DNA from: an archaeon
Lineage (GTDB): Archaea; Thermoproteota; Nitrososphaeria; Nitrososphaerales; UBA183
Direction: 5' to 3'
DNA length: 11,530 nucleotides
Assembly (NCBI GenBank): GCA_021788415.1
Contig: JAJYKR010000011.1
Coordinates: forward strand, 1-11,530
Every line of letters starts with the position of its first letter. Positions within the stretch are counted from its first letter, which is position 1. This document shows positions 1 through 6,884 of the stretch, one piece after another. The notes beneath the pieces are model-generated. The model saw only the letters and a program-made list of their open reading frames with translations. It did not search any database and had not been told where the DNA came from. Made by a program: the position numbers and the translations under genes.

Positions 1-1645
1 TCATGGCGTTCGGGAAGAGGTCGAAGTTCCCCTGGGTCAGCTCCCCGTTCAGGAGGGTCTGGTTGATGGAGGGGATGTTGTAGATGACCTGGCCTCCGCC
101 GATCATCCCGACCTCGTTGGCGGTAAGGGAGAGGTTCCCATAGGTGCTGAAGTCGAGGACTGCAGGCATGGCATAGGAGGGGATGGGAGGATAGGGGGGC
201 GCCGAGGGTGTGACCGAGAGGGAGAAGGTCGCCGAGCTGGCCGCGTTGTTAGAGTCCCCGCCGTAGGCTCCCGTTATCGTGACCGGCGAAGTCGAAGCCG
301 TCGGCGTGTATGTGACGGAGCACCCCCCGGAGGAGAGGGTGCACGAAGCCGACGGGGAGAAGGTTCCGAACCCGGCGGTGGACCATGACACGGCCCCGCT
401 GGGCGAAGTGCCTGCCACCGTGGCGGTGCAGGTGGTGGAGTAGCCGGCCTGGACTGGAGTGGGGGAGCAGGATACGGTGGTGGAGGAGCCGACGGCGTTC
501 ACAGTGAGGCTAGCCGTCCCTGAGGAGGCGCCGTCGTTGCTGTCTCCCGAATAGGTCCCCGTCACCGTGTCGGAGCCCCCCGGCGCGTTGGTGGCGGTGC
601 AGGTCCCGGCGCCTCCAGTAAGCGTCGCCGTGCACAGGGCAGTGGACCCTACGGTGAAGGCCACGGTCCCGGTTGCGGTGCTGGGGGTGACCGTGGCGGA
701 GTAGGTGACGGACGACCCGTAGCTGACGGAGGTCGGGGACGCGGAGATGGAGGTCGTGGTCGCGACGACGTAGTCGGCGAGGAAGGTCGCAGAGAACGAC
801 AACGTGGTCGTCCTGGAGCACCCCAAGGAGCAGTCGTAGGTGACACCAGAGGCGGTCACCGGCGTGTCGAGGGAGAAGTTGAGGGACCCCTGGGCGGTGT
901 TAGCGTCTACGGCGATGCTGGCCCCGGACCCGGTGCTGTGATAGGGCAGCACGAAGGGGCCCCAGGACGTGGTGACCCCCCAGGTGACCCCTGAGGGGAG
1001 GCCGCTCGGGGAGAAGGTGGCCGTGTAGCAGGAGATGGCGTTGACGGTGCTGCCGCTGGGAAAAGGCGACGGGGAGGCGCCGCAGTAATCGTTGATGGCG
1101 CCGGGGTTGCTGAGACTGGAAGAACCAAAAAAGGAGCTGCTGCTCATCGTCCCATCGTTGTTAGACAGACCATTGTTGTAGATGCCGTAGTAGCCCTCGC
1201 TGGCGCTGCCGGTCATAGTCCCCAGGTTGTTGATGGTGCCGCCGTTGTTGTTGATGCCGATGGCTAAGCAGTAGCAGCCGCCGCTGTAGCTGCCGCTCAG
1301 AGTCCCGTCGTTGTTGATGGTGCCGGAGTTGTCGATGCCGTCGCCGACGCTGCTGGTCGCCGAGACTGTCACCCCTGCGCCTATGTCCAGGGTGGTCAAG
1401 GACGAGATTGTAAGCGCCGTTCCAGAAGCTGAAGAGAACGAACAGGTGTCCGTGGCGCCGTCCCAGGTCCCGCCGAGAGGGGAGGCGGGGCAGACCGTCG
1501 AGCCGTTGGAGGTGGTGATCGAGACCGTGGTCCCGAACGAGGCATGGACGGCCGGGGCGAGCAGCGCCAGGGGGGCTGCGGCTCCGCCGACGAGGAGGAG
1601 GAGAATCGCCAAGGAAGGTAGGACGGAGTGCCTGTTCGTGAGCAC
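1..1645 (-). CDS. Secreted surface protein with Ig-like repeats (partial, runs off left edge)
   Basis: The frame is open for 548 codons from GTG 1645 to the window edge, with no stop. Residues 1-35 form a signal peptide: a short basic start, a long Leu/Ala/Val core and an AVHA cleavage-like site. Residues about 100-185 are Gly/Asn/Ser-rich with recurring 'INN.GT' units, suggesting a beta-helix-like stalk. Residues about 208-290 begin with a FSPSGLPSGVTW segment, resembling the 'ESGLPSG..W.VT' modules common in archaeal surface proteins. Two Ig-like repeats follow (about 294-384 and 386-480); each starts with a TTxS/TTVS strand and ends with a 'GxYxGDSN' strand, as in bacterial Ig-like domain 3. 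A Pro-rich hinge (PSAPPYPPIP) leads to a further domain cut by the edge. GTG 1645 is preferred over TTG 1651 because a TATA-like box lies 26 nt upstream. The role is probably cell-surface adhesion or S-layer association; the substrate is unknown. Confidence 0.85.
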   Translation of the reverse strand, partial: MLTNRHSVLPSLAILLLLVGGAAAPLALLAPAVHASFGTTVSITTSNGSTVCPASPLGGTWDGATDTCSFSSASGTALTISSLTTLDIGAGVTVSATSSVGDGIDNSGTINNDGTLSGSYSGGCYCLAIGINNNGGTINNLGTMTGSASEGYYGIYNNGLSNNDGTMSSSSFFGSSSLSNPGAINDYCGASPSPFPSGSTVNAISCYTATFSPSGLPSGVTWGVTTSWGPFVLPYHSTGSGASIAVDANTAQGSLNFSLDTPVTASGVTYDCSLGCSRTTTLSFSATFLADYVVATTTSISASPTSVSYGSSVTYSATVTPSTATGTVAFTVGSTALCTATLTGGAGTCTATNAPGGSDTVTGTYSGDSNDGASSGTASLTVNAVGSSTTVSCSPTPVQAGYSTTCTATVAGTSPSGAVSWSTAGFGTFSPSASCTLSSGGCSVTYTPTASTSPVTITGAYGGDSNNAASSATFSLSVTPSAPPYPPIPSYAMPAVLDFSTYGNLSLTANEVGMIGGGQVIYNIPSINQTLLNGELTQGNFDLFPNAM

Positions 1646-1668
1646 GAGCAAGCGCGCCTTCCTAGAGG

Positions 1669-1674
1669 GATAAG
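1669..1674 (-). promoter_or_regulatory. TATA-like box for the surface protein
   Basis: CTTATC on the minus strand is centred about 26 nt before GTG 1645. The same hexamer stands 28 nt before the ATG of the XRE-family gene at 6159. The spacing predicts a transcript starting at or next to the start codon, i.e. leaderless. TTG 1651 would lie only 20 nt from the box, which argues against it as the start. Confidence 0.4.
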
Positions 1675-2020
1675 CCTCATCCCGAACCTGTTAGGAGCGG
1701 GGCCGCGCGCCGTCGAATCTTGGCGCGGTGAAGGAAAGCGTCCTGCCGAGCTCCTCCGCGGGGAGTCCCAGGCCCCGGCCGCCCTGAGCCGGAAGGGCGA
1801 ATGTCGCCGACGCGAGGACGACGGCGGTCCCCCGCCAGAGCCTGACTGCTTAGGATCTCTGCCTGTGCCGGTCATCCCTCATCAGGGGACGGCAGGTCGC
1901 CTGGGCTGAAGGGGAGGTCGCAAGGCGAGGAACATGCTGACCATGAGTATGTCGCCCAGGACTGGGGGGCGGGGTGGGTCACCCGTCGGCGGGACAGAAC
2001 CAGGCCTTCAGCTCTAATGG
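1675..2020. other. Gene-free divergent intergenic stretch with two candidate stem-loops
   Basis: No convincing gene is visible between the surface-protein promoter and the promoter of the zinc-ribbon gene. Two inverted repeats sit side by side. One pairs CCT/GCCG (1862-1870) with CGGCAGG (1890-1896) around an inner TCCC/GGGA stem (1875-1878 with 1886-1889). The other pairs CCTGGGC (1900-1906) with GCCCAGG (1954-1960). They might mark a structured RNA or a transcript end, but in GC-rich DNA such pairings can arise by chance. A signal-peptide-like reading on the minus strand (about 1694-1850) has no start codon and was not called. Confidence 0.35.
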
Positions 2021-2026
2021 TTTTAA
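2021..2026 (+). promoter_or_regulatory. TATA-like box for the zinc-ribbon/protease operon
   Basis: TTTTAA is an AT island in very GC-rich DNA and is centred about 28 nt before GTG 2051. This fits an archaeal TATA box driving a leaderless transcript that begins at the GTG. Confidence 0.5.
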
Positions 2027-2050
2027 GCGGACGGCGGCGGCCAGCCAATC

Positions 2051-2269
2051 GTGGACTCCGAGCGGGAGCCGGAAGACAGGGAGCCGGTCCTGGCCAGGCG
2101 CAGCCCCTTCGCGCCGGAAAGGAAGCTCTGCCCCCGTTGCCTCTCCCCCCTGGCCGCAGCCAACAAGGACCTGTGGGGCTTCGTCCCCGCGGAGTACCTC
2201 TGCCCGAAGTGCGGCTACTCGGGGTCTGTCTACCTGGAGAAGGGGCCGGACGACGAGGAGAAGCGCTGA
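2051..2269 (+). CDS. Small zinc-ribbon protein
   Basis: This 72-residue protein has two CxxC knuckles, CPRC near residue 27 and CPKCG near residue 51, about 24 residues apart. The second is followed by YSGSVYLEK, the beta-strand typical of a zinc ribbon, so it probably binds one structural zinc. The first 25 residues are charged (Glu, Arg, Asp) and low in complexity, and the C-terminus is acidic. The GTG start is supported by the TATA-like box 28 nt upstream. The stop lies 1 nt before the TTG proposed for the membrane protease, so the two genes are probably co-transcribed and translationally coupled. Similar small zinc ribbons are common in archaea and often have no known function. It could be a partner or regulator of the downstream genes; no catalytic motif is visible. 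Confidence 0.75.
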   Translation: MDSEREPEDREPVLARRSPFAPERKLCPRCLSPLAAANKDLWGFVPAEYLCPKCGYSGSVYLEKGPDDEEKR

Positions 2270-2270
2270 G

Positions 2271-3338
2271 TTGCAGGACCGGCCGCCGAGGTCGCCCGGG
2301 TCCAACGCAGTCGTCGCCGTCTTCATCGGCCTGGCATTCTTCACCCTGGCGCTGATAGTCGGCTCCTTCCCTGCGGGGGTCTATGCCGTCTTCCACGGGG
2401 GGCTCTCCGACCATCTGAGCTACGGCTCCTACGTGCCGACCTTCCTGTTCGTGGGCCCGGTGGCGGCCGTGCTCCCTTTCACCGTCCCCATCGGGGGGAC
2501 TTTCCTTCTGCTCCTGGCCGTCTACGCGGGGATGTTCGCCTACGGCGCCAGGCAGCAGAAGAGGCCCCTGCGGGCCGTCAGAGAGGCCTTCGCCTCGGGG
2601 TTGGGGACGCTCATGGAGAGCCCGCTCTTCGTGATCCTCGTGGCGATAGGATTCATCAGCTTCACCGGGACTTTCATCACCGCGGTCTCCATGTCGGTCC
2701 TCGGGTCGGTGGGGAACCCCTTCGCCAGCTACGACCCCCTCCTGGAGCTGGGCACCCTCACCCTGGCCCCCCTCAGGGAGGAGTTCGGGTTCAGGGTCGT
2801 CCTCATAGGCCTCTTCGCACTTGTCCTCTCCATCGGCAGGTCCCCCAGGCAGGCGCTGAAGGCGCTCTGGCGGCCGTCGGCCGTCTTCGAGGGAGCGGCC
2901 GTGGGCGGCGCGTCGGCGGCGATCATCTGGGCGGCCATGGTGGGGAGCGCCATCACCTTCGGGGTCTGCCACGTCAACTGCGGGGGCGCCGGGGGGTGGT
3001 CCTGGGCCAAGCTCCCGGACGCGGTCTGGGGGGGCCTCGTCCTGGGGTACCTCTACGTCAGGTACGGGTTCCACGTCGCCGTCCTCGCGCACTGGGGGGT
3101 CGACTACCTCGGGGTCGTGTACGTCTTCTTCGGCCAGTCTGCCTTCGGGCTCTCCGCCAGCGCCGCCAACGCCTACCTGGGCGAGGCGCTGGTCGACTAC
3201 GACCTGACCCTCCTCTTCGGCGTCGCCTCCTTCGTCCTCGTGGTGTATCTGGCCCTGAGCAAGTACCTGGCGAGACATTCAGAAGCGGAGGGGTTTGTTG
3301 ATAAGGGGCCCGGGGCGGGGCCATCTCCAACAACATGA
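2271..3338 (+). CDS. CPBP (CAAX/Abi) family intramembrane metalloprotease
   Basis: This 355-residue polytopic membrane protein has hydrophobic segments at about 13-40, 55-92, 118-148, 165-190, 205-235, 252-290 and 308-330. The three CPBP motifs appear in order: EEFGFR (E170, E171, R175; EExxxR), FGVCH (F230, H234; FxxxH) and HWGVD (H274, D278; canonical HxxxN/B). The glutamates and histidines would bind the catalytic metal in the membrane. The family includes CAAX prenyl endopeptidases and bacteriocin-immunity proteins; the substrate here cannot be told. The frame is open upstream, but TTG 2271 is chosen because it directly follows the zinc-ribbon stop and leaves a short polar N-terminus before the first helix. 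The stop overlaps the next start as ATGA (3335-3338). A Cys-Gly-rich lumenal loop (about 233-243) follows motif 2. Confidence 0.85.
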   Translation: MQDRPPRSPGSNAVVAVFIGLAFFTLALIVGSFPAGVYAVFHGGLSDHLSYGSYVPTFLFVGPVAAVLPFTVPIGGTFLLLLAVYAGMFAYGARQQKRPLRAVREAFASGLGTLMESPLFVILVAIGFISFTGTFITAVSMSVLGSVGNPFASYDPLLELGTLTLAPLREEFGFRVVLIGLFALVLSIGRSPRQALKALWRPSAVFEGAAVGGASAAIIWAAMVGSAITFGVCHVNCGGAGGWSWAKLPDAVWGGLVLGYLYVRYGFHVAVLAHWGVDYLGVVYVFFGQSAFGLSASAANAYLGEALVDYDLTLLFGVASFVLVVYLALSKYLARHSEAEGFVDKGPGAGPSPTT

Positions 3339-3865
3339 CAGTGATCGGAGCGCCCATCATGAGGGAGATGGTGGCCAAGTACGGCTGCATCTACCCGTCC
3401 GAGAGCTCGGCCTTCGACGGGGACGGGTACGTCCTGACGGTCCGCGAAGACAGGACCCTCAACTACCTCGAGCACAGGAACATGGTCTCGCGGGAGATAG
3501 TGTTCACCCCCCCGGACGTGGTCGCGCACCTCACCTCCAAGAGCAAGTTCGGGAGGCTGGGGCTGTCGTTCCTCAACTCCGTCAAGGTCCACAGCGGCTT
3601 CGTCGGGAGGCTCGCCCTGGAGCTGGTGAACCTGAGCAACGAGAGGACCCCGATAACGATCAAGCAGGGGGACCCGCTCATCCACATCGAGTTCCTGAGG
3701 CGGGAAGGCCCCCCCGAGCCTTACTCGGGGAGGTACATGTTCCAGTTCATGAACGATGCGGAGACGGCGAAGTACGTCGACATTCTCTCTTCTAGCTTCC
3801 CCTCGATCTACCCCAGAGGAGGGCTGGCCGAGCGCGGGAAAGAAAGGCTCGTAAGGGAAGACTGA
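3335..3865 (+). CDS. dCTP deaminase / dUTPase superfamily protein (divergent)
   Basis: The 176-residue length matches the dCTP deaminase (DCD)/dUTPase superfamily. Residues 67-77 (TSKSKFGRLGL) align with the substrate-phosphate motif usually read as GRSSLARLGL; residues 86-99 (H-S-G-F-V-G-R-L-A-L-E-L-V-N) align with the PGFEGxLTLE motif. E96 sits where the catalytic glutamate of dCTP deaminase lies, and residues 130-134 (YSGRY) match the C-terminal substrate-contact motif. The Arg that opens the first motif is Lys69 here, and the usual Asp before Gly-Phe is Ser87, so activity or substrate may differ. Family members convert dCTP to dUTP and/or hydrolyse dUTP in pyrimidine deoxynucleotide synthesis; whether this one does is inference. 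ATG 3335 overlaps the protease stop, implying translational coupling. Confidence 0.75.
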   Translation: MTVIGAPIMREMVAKYGCIYPSESSAFDGDGYVLTVREDRTLNYLEHRNMVSREIVFTPPDVVAHLTSKSKFGRLGLSFLNSVKVHSGFVGRLALELVNLSNERTPITIKQGDPLIHIEFLRREGPPEPYSGRYMFQFMNDAETAKYVDILSSSFPSIYPRGGLAERGKERLVRED

Positions 3866-3872
3866 GAAGGGC

Positions 3873-3906
3873 GGCAGCGGACCGCTGCCTGAGGAGCCGG
3901 GCTCCT
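3873..3906. repeat. Two tandem hairpins in a convergent intergenic gap
   Basis: GGCAGCGG (3873-3880) and CCGCTGCC (3882-3889) form a perfect 8-bp inverted repeat around one base. AGGAGC (3892-3897) and GCTCCT (3901-3906) form a second one immediately after. They begin 7 nt past the stop of the dCTP deaminase-like gene, in the gap facing the convergent TFB gene. They could be a transcript end or stability element. There is no T-run, so they do not look like a standard archaeal terminator. Confidence 0.45.
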
Positions 3907-4012
3907 GCTCCACGCGTCCCTACATGCCCTGGGATTCCAAGGGGTCGGTCAGAGCGGCGGCGGACAGCTTTTCGAGAAGCTCAGGTGCCCGGCCGCCGAT
4001 TGCGGACCGGTT

Positions 4013-4960
4013 CTAGATCCCCAGCGCGGACCTGAGTCCCTTGTACCTGTTCCTGATGGTGACTTCGGTGACCCCGGCCGCCTCGGCCACGTCCTTCTGG
4101 GTCTTGTCCTCCCCTTCCAGGGTGCAGGCGACATAGAGCGCAGCCGCAGCCAGCCCCATGGGGTCCTTGCCGGCTGAAATCCTCGTCTCCTCGGCCCTCT
4201 TCAGTATCTCCAGCGCCCTCCTCTTCGTCTTCTCGGAGAGCCCCGCCTTCGACGCGATCCTCGAGATGCACTTCGTGGGGTCCACCACGGGCATCTTGAT
4301 GTCCATCTCCTTGAGCAGAAGCCTGTAGCACCTGGCGATGTCCTTCTTCTTCACGTTCGAGACCGCCGCCAGGTCCTTCAGCGTCCTCGGGGTCTGGGTG
4401 TCCCTGCAGGCGGCATAGAGCGACGCCGCGATTATGGCAGAGATCGACCTGCCCCTCACCAGCCCCCTCTCCAGGGCCTTCCTGTAGACGTAGGCCGCCT
4501 TCTCGACCACGGCGTCGGAGACCGAGAGCTTGTCCGAGAGCCTGTCCAGCTCGCTGAAAGCCTGCCTCAGGTTCCTGTCGACCGGCTCGTGCACCTGGCT
4601 GCGCGAGTCCCAGGTCCTGAGCCTCTCCACGGTCGCCTTCATGGAGGCCGAGAGGGACTTGCCCGAAGCGTCCTTGTTGACCCCTCCTATGACGGTCGCG
4701 AGGCCCATGTCGTGCATTGCTATGGACGTAGGAATCCCTCCCCTGCTCCTGTCGTCCTTCTCCTCCTTGGAGAAAGCCCTCCACTCGGGCCCGACCTCCT
4801 CGATCTTCTCCTTCACTACGAAGCCGCAGGCGCCGCAGAACAGCTCGCCCCCGGCGGAGTCGACGATCATCGGCCCCTTGCCGCAGCGGGGGCACTTGTC
4901 CATCGCCTTCTGCAGGCGCATCAGTCTCGAGAAGTCTTTGTCTGCGAACAAATCTATCAC
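4013..4960 (-). CDS. tfb: Transcription initiation factor B (TFB/TFIIB)
   Basis: The 315-residue protein has the full TFB layout. A zinc ribbon uses C23, C26, C42 and C45 (CPRC...CGAC). A B-reader/linker region at about 72-95 contains the SRGGIPTSIAMHDMGLATVI stretch. Two cyclin-fold repeats span about 124-205 and 218-300, the first including GRSISAIIAASLYAACR and the second SAGKDPMGLAAAALYVAC. The C-terminal helix-turn-helix VAEAAGVTEVTIRNRYKGL recognises the BRE element. TFB binds TBP-TATA and recruits archaeal RNA polymerase. The repeats read like thaumarchaeal TFBs. An in-frame TGA at 4979-4981 leaves GTG 4960 as the only start ahead of the zinc ribbon. Archaea often carry several TFB paralogues, so this need not be the only one. 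It is divergent from the 5139 gene. Confidence 0.95.
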   Translation of the reverse strand: MIDLFADKDFSRLMRLQKAMDKCPRCGKGPMIVDSAGGELFCGACGFVVKEKIEEVGPEWRAFSKEEKDDRSRGGIPTSIAMHDMGLATVIGGVNKDASGKSLSASMKATVERLRTWDSRSQVHEPVDRNLRQAFSELDRLSDKLSVSDAVVEKAAYVYRKALERGLVRGRSISAIIAASLYAACRDTQTPRTLKDLAAVSNVKKKDIARCYRLLLKEMDIKMPVVDPTKCISRIASKAGLSEKTKRRALEILKRAEETRISAGKDPMGLAAAALYVACTLEGEDKTQKDVAEAAGVTEVTIRNRYKGLRSALGI

Positions 4961-4994
4961 TAACGAAATACTTACATGTCACACCCTCCCTGTC

Positions 4995-5006
4995 ACATAT
5001 ATATGT
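4995..5006 (-). promoter_or_regulatory. TATA box / palindrome upstream of TFB
   Basis: ACATATATATGT is a perfect 12-bp palindrome whose core is an evident TATA element. It lies about 40 nt before the TFB GTG, so transcription would start near 4974 and leave a leader of about 14 nt without a Shine-Dalgarno match. Because it is symmetric it could also bind a dimeric regulator or serve the divergent gene. A CCTCT/AGAGG inverted repeat (5013-5025) lies just beyond it. Confidence 0.6.
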
Positions 5007-5093
5007 CTTGTGCCTCTTTTAGAGGAATTTCAATGCACGACCGTGTTATCGGTTAGAATTGGATGGCGGACCGCGGGCGAAACTCTACTTGGC

Positions 5094-5115
5094 ACGTTTT
5101 CATAGGACGTTTTCA
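5094..5115 (+). promoter_or_regulatory. Direct repeat ACGTTTTCA before the 5139 gene
   Basis: ACGTTTTCA occurs at 5094-5102 and again at 5107-5115, 13 bp apart. The second copy is centred about 28 nt before ATG 5139, where a leaderless TATA element would sit. It may be a weak TATA box with a duplicated neighbouring site. No other promoter is obvious for this gene. Confidence 0.35.
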
Positions 5116-5138
5116 GAGCTGCAAAGGACGATTATCAG

Positions 5139-6116
5139 ATGAAGGGGAAGACCGGGCCCGTCGCGGACCACCTGAGGCCGATACTGGACGCCTACCTCGA
5201 CTCTGCCGTGGCCGTCGTGGGGTGCGCTTCGAGGGGGATGCAGAGGTACAGCTGCGAGTTCGACGTCCTGGTGGTGACAGGCGATACTCGCCCTGCCACT
5301 TCGCTCAAGCTCGGGGACGTGTTCGTGGACGTGGCCTTCGCCACCGAGGACGAGGTCCTGAGGCCCAGGCCCGAGCGCGCCCTCTCTCTGGCCTCGGCGA
5401 AGCCCGTCCGAGACACTTCCCTTACGCTCTCCACCGCCATAGCCACCAGCTCAGCCACCCTCTCGGCGTCGGCTGAGGCTGCGAGCACCGCCCGCCTCGG
5501 CTCGGCGCTGAAGGGACTGGGGAGGGCCGAGGACGCCCTCGCGAAGGGGAGCCTGATCGACGCGGACTTTTGGCTCATGGCATCGAGCTACGAGTTCGCC
5601 GGCGCCTTCCTCCTGTCCAAGGAGGCGGTCCCGTCCCCGAGCCACCTGCTCTCCCAGCTCAGGTCGTTTTCCAGGGGCGCAGCCAAGAGCTTCGAAGCAG
5701 TCGCCGCGGGCGCCGGCCTGGAGGCGGCCAGCAGGGCCGGGTGCGGCGCCAGGCTGGAGGGGCTGACGGTCCTGCACGACATCCTCCGGGGAGGGGCGCC
5801 ACAGGGGGAGTCGGAGTGGTCGGCCGCCAGGACAGAGATCCTCTCGGCCAAGGCCAGGGAGCTCGTGGTCCGCATGGAGCTGGCCGAGTGCTACTCTTTC
5901 CTCGGCGAGGAGCTCGCGGAAGGTGTCACCGCCCTCCTCCGCGCCCGGCCCAGGGAGACACTCTCGAGCCTCACCACCGGGGACGGGAAGCTCCTCGGCG
6001 AGCGGCTGACGAGGCAGCTGGGCCTGGCGAGAGAGGAGGCACCTGTCAGGCTGGGGGTCGCCGTGCTGAAGGAGCAGGTGGCCGCCCTTTCGAAGAAGCG
6101 ATGGGGTCCGGAATAG
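5139..6116 (+). CDS. Degenerate nucleotidyltransferase-like protein
   Basis: This is a 325-residue soluble, Ala/Leu/Ser-rich protein. Near residues 22-48 it reads AVAVVGCASRGMQRYSCEFD followed by VLVVTGD. The pattern is strand, 'G-x-A-S-R-G', basic loop, 'xEFDVLVV', and resembles the minimal nucleotidyltransferase fold (GSxxxGxxxxxSDxDLLV). Here the first Ser is Cys and the first catalytic Asp is Glu, with only the second Asp (D42) kept. A second acidic strand, VFVDVAFAT (about 61-69), fits the third carboxylate position of such folds. The remaining 200 residues are helical with Ala-rich segments and no recognised motif. The family call is inference from the N-terminal pattern. It may be a non-catalytic or specialised member. 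It is divergent from TFB, and the XRE gene starts 42 nt after its stop with its own TATA-like box. Confidence 0.55.
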   Translation: MKGKTGPVADHLRPILDAYLDSAVAVVGCASRGMQRYSCEFDVLVVTGDTRPATSLKLGDVFVDVAFATEDEVLRPRPERALSLASAKPVRDTSLTLSTAIATSSATLSASAEAASTARLGSALKGLGRAEDALAKGSLIDADFWLMASSYEFAGAFLLSKEAVPSPSHLLSQLRSFSRGAAKSFEAVAAGAGLEAASRAGCGARLEGLTVLHDILRGGAPQGESEWSAARTEILSAKARELVVRMELAECYSFLGEELAEGVTALLRARPRETLSSLTTGDGKLLGERLTRQLGLAREEAPVRLGVAVLKEQVAALSKKRWGPE

Positions 6117-6127
6117 TTCGCCAAAGA

Positions 6128-6133
6128 CTTATC
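6128..6133 (+). promoter_or_regulatory. TATA-like box for the XRE-family regulator
   Basis: CTTATC is centred 28 nt before ATG 6159, predicting a leaderless transcript. It supports independent transcription of the regulator even though the upstream gene ends only 42 nt away. Confidence 0.5.
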
Positions 6134-6158
6134 TGAGCTACGGCAACCGGCTAATTGC

Positions 6159-6878
6159 ATGGAATCTTCTCCCGGCGACGCCCTCGCGAAGATAGCGGGG
6201 GACGTGGTAGCCAGCCCGGACGCTGGGCGGGCGATGAGGGCCTGGAGGGACAGGCTCGGGATCAAGCAGGTCGCCCTCGCGCACGCCCTGGGGCTTTCAG
6301 CCTCGGTCCTCAGCGACTACGAGTCGGGGCGCAGGCCCTCCCCGGGGGTCCAGTTCGTCAAGAAGTACGTGGAGGCGCTGGTGAGGCTGGACGAAGGGAA
6401 GGAGAGGGTCGTCTCCAAGCTCGTGGCCAGCGGCGAAGAGCAGGCGATACTCTCCATCGGCGAGTTCCCTGCCCCGGTCGAGGCGACGAAGATACTCCGC
6501 GCCCTGGACGCGACAGTCCTCTCTGGGGAGCCGGAACAGGTGAAGCTCTACGGATACACGGTGGTGGACAGCATAAAGACGATCTACGCCCTTTCGGGCT
6601 ACGACTTCTACAGGATATTCGGCGCGACCACCGAGCGGGCGCTGGTCTTCACGAAGGTGGGGATGGGGAGGAGCCCCCTGGTCGCGATACGGGTGTCGCA
6701 GCTCAAGCCCAGGATGGTCGTCATCCACGGCCCCAAGGAGGTGGACCCTCTCGCCGTAGAGCTGGCCAGGAAGGAGCGGCTGGTCCTGGCCCTCTCCGGT
6801 ATCCCGACCGACGAGGCCCTGATCGCCTCCCTCAAGGATGTCCAGGAGAAGGAAGCCCCGGCCCGAAGGGCGCCCTGA
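6159..6878 (+). CDS. XRE-family HTH transcriptional regulator (archaeal COG1709-like)
   Basis: The protein has 239 residues. A Cro/CI-type helix-turn-helix spans about residues 24-72: RAWRDRLGIKQVALAHALGL is followed by SASVLSDYESGRRPSPG, the usual XRE pattern of Q-x-x-A, S-x-x-S-x-x-E-x-G and a Pro/Gly exit. A short helix (KKYVEAL) links to a C-terminal alpha/beta domain (about 100-235) that recalls the sensor-like half of archaeal regulators grouped in COG1709. It contains ATTERALVFTKVGMGRSPLV and MVVIHGPKEVDPLAVELA, which might bind a small ligand. No cysteine cluster or membrane segment is visible. Target genes are unknown. The stop lies 6 nt from the stop of the convergent glycosyltransferase, leaving no room for separate terminators. 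Confidence 0.8.
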   Translation: MESSPGDALAKIAGDVVASPDAGRAMRAWRDRLGIKQVALAHALGLSASVLSDYESGRRPSPGVQFVKKYVEALVRLDEGKERVVSKLVASGEEQAILSIGEFPAPVEATKILRALDATVLSGEPEQVKLYGYTVVDSIKTIYALSGYDFYRIFGATTERALVFTKVGMGRSPLVAIRVSQLKPRMVVIHGPKEVDPLAVELARKERLVLALSGIPTDEALIASLKDVQEKEAPARRAP

Positions 6879-6884
6879 CCGAGG

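Noticed and set aside
1781..1812. GCCGGAAGGG resembling the SRP RNA domain IV loop
   Set aside because: The flanking asymmetric loop and helix of SRP RNA are missing.
1694..1850. Minus-strand reading with a signal-peptide-like stretch (GTAVVLASATFALPAQG) in the frame of the surface protein
   Set aside because: There is no ATG, GTG or TTG after the upstream stop, and it ends at a TAA before the surface-protein gene; probably chance.
1872..3278. Long minus-strand open frame of 468 codons opposite the protease gene
   Set aside because: It is rich in Arg, Gly, Pro, Glu and Asp with no hydrophobic or domain pattern, as expected for a shadow of a GC-rich gene; the plus strand carries all three CPBP motifs.
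3981..4982. 333-codon frame overlapping TFB with a GGGAGG site before GTG 4982
   Set aside because: It is a shifted frame over a clearly recognisable TFB, and its product is low-complexity Gly/Arg/Gln sequence.
4589..5105. Plus-strand open frames opposite the 5' part of TFB and across its promoter
   Set aside because: They mirror TFB codons on the other strand and have no domain pattern.
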